From positions 2,790,001 through 2,854,000 of the forward strand of contig OY829843.1 of assembly GCA_963691885.1 (NCBI GenBank): 64,000 nt of DNA, written 5' to 3'. The notes under the pieces were generated by a model, which worked only from the letters and a program-made list of their open reading frames with translations, ran no database searches and had not been told where the DNA came from. Shown here one piece after another: positions 63,346 to 64,000 of this stretch. Position 1 is the stretch's first letter. Each line of letters opens with the position of its first letter. The position numbers and the translations under genes were made by a program. This stretch comes from G963691885 sp963691885 (GTDB taxonomy: Bacteria; Pseudomonadota; Alphaproteobacteria; UBA8366; Aestuariispiraceae).

Positions 63346-64000
63346 ATGGCTGTTGTGCCCCTTGATCCGCAGAAAAAGAGCGAAACCCGCGAGGGACAGG
63401 ATTTGCAGCCCGCGATTGCGACGCTGAAACGGCTGTTCGGGGATAGAGCCTCGACGGCTGAGGCCGTGCGTGATCATCACGGTCATGGGGAAGGGTGGTT
63501 TCCAACCCAGCCGCCGGATCTGGTGATTTTTCCCCACAGCACGGAAGAAGTGGCCGATGCGGTTAAGGTCTGCGCCATGCATAATGTCCCCATCGTTCCC
63601 TTCGGGACCGGCACGTCGCTGGAGGGGCATGTGGCCGCTGTCGAGGGGGGCGTTTGTATCGACCTCTCCCAAATGTCCGAGATCCTCTCCGTCAATCCGG
63701 AGGATCTCGATTGCCGCGTTCAGGCGGGTGTGACCCGTGTCCAGTTGAACGAGCATCTGCGGGATACAGGCCTGTTCTTTCCGATTGATCCGGGCGCCAA
63801 TGCATCCTTGGGTGGCATGACGGCGACCAGGGCATCTGGCACGAATGCCGTGCGTTACGGCACGATGCGGGAAAATGTGTTGGGCCTGACGGTGGTGACG
63901 GCCGATGGCCGGATTATCCAGACGGGCGGCAGGGCGCGTAAATCCTCAGCAGGGTACGACTTGACCCGGCTTTTTGTTGGATCCGAGGGGACGCTCGGCA
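63346..64000 (+). CDS. GlcD-type FAD-binding oxidase, partial at 3' end
   Basis: The first 218 codons of a FAD_binding_4 oxidase running off the window end. VPFGTGTSLEGHVAAVEGGV and IDPGANASLGGMTATRASGT are the FAD-binding loops of glycolate oxidase GlcD and D-lactate dehydrogenase. GGAGAG lies six bases before ATG 63346. It would oxidise a 2-hydroxyacid; the substrate is not readable from this part. Confidence 0.88.
   Translation, partial: MAVVPLDPQKKSETREGQDLQPAIATLKRLFGDRASTAEAVRDHHGHGEGWFPTQPPDLVIFPHSTEEVADAVKVCAMHNVPIVPFGTGTSLEGHVAAVEGGVCIDLSQMSEILSVNPEDLDCRVQAGVTRVQLNEHLRDTGLFFPIDPGANASLGGMTATRASGTNAVRYGTMRENVLGLTVVTADGRIIQTGGRARKSSAGYDLTRLFVGSEGTLG

Overview
The window looks like chromosomal DNA of a moderately GC-rich, probably marine, alphaproteobacterium of the Rhodospirillales/Kiloniellales/Sneathiellales type. 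The pointers are family content rather than any marker gene: a CIRCE-controlled groESL, ApaG, an NnrU family protein, a PAS_5 protein, soxBDAG sarcosine oxidase, HyuA/HyuB fused 5-oxoprolinase, AzlCD and a bifunctional methyltransferase/GT2 protein. No rRNA gene, CRISPR array or transposase was seen. The genus cannot be named from sequence alone.

Layout. 1-5.1 kb: end of a Tad pilus pseudopilin locus, a large autotransporter and an atypical receiver protein. 5.2-9.9 kb: groESL, an IscU/NifU-like scaffold, NnrU and a frame-disturbed VPxPA-CTERM surface protein. 10.1-12.0 kb: an AT-richer accessory insertion lying between the two separated halves of a tRNA-Gly(TCC) gene. 12-17.4 kb: PAS and GNAT proteins, then a YnjBCD-type ABC importer. 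17.5-25.5 kb: ApaG, TrkH, ArgE, homocysteine methyltransferase, a GNAT/methyltransferase pair, DUF427, and PdxJ with a 3-hydroxyacid dehydrogenase. 25.6-31.2 kb: a histidine kinase interrupted by a stop codon, a three-gene lipid/sugar-type cassette (flippase-like, methyltransferase-GT2 fusion, methyltransferase) and a tiny motility-type protein. 31.4-34.8 kb: periplasmic cyclophilin and an unusual three-gene run ending in a DNA alkylation repair-like protein. 34.8-42.0 kb: rhodanese, soxBDAG and a divergent GlxA-type regulator. 42.2-43.9 kb: a polymorphic toxin-like gene with an early in-frame stop, followed by a candidate immunity gene. 43.9-52.5 kb: an HxlR-controlled divergon, adenylate cyclase, enoyl-CoA hydratase, and a two-component system next to an EF-hand protein and a Ca/Na antiporter. 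52.7-64 kb: Fe-dependent alcohol dehydrogenase, HD-GYP, AraC, AzlCD, a MarR-like/oxoprolinase divergon, SufE, a YfbR-like HD protein and the start of a GlcD-type FAD oxidase.

Working together. Sarcosine oxidase and its neighbouring regulator form a methylated-amine catabolic unit. The kinase with a poly-Asp sensor region, its response regulator, a divergent EF-hand/poly-Asp protein and a downstream Ca/Na antiporter suggest divalent-cation sensing. Two regulator divergons carry clear perfect palindromes (HxlR at 44.95 kb, MarR-like at 58.31 kb).

Most notable: the split tRNA-Gly island, the interrupted toxin/immunity locus, three genes with apparent frame or stop lesions (9.0, 27.3 and 42.3 kb), and a receiver domain whose phospho-acceptor Asp is Glu. 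These lesions could be real decay or assembly/sequencing errors, and read support would settle that.
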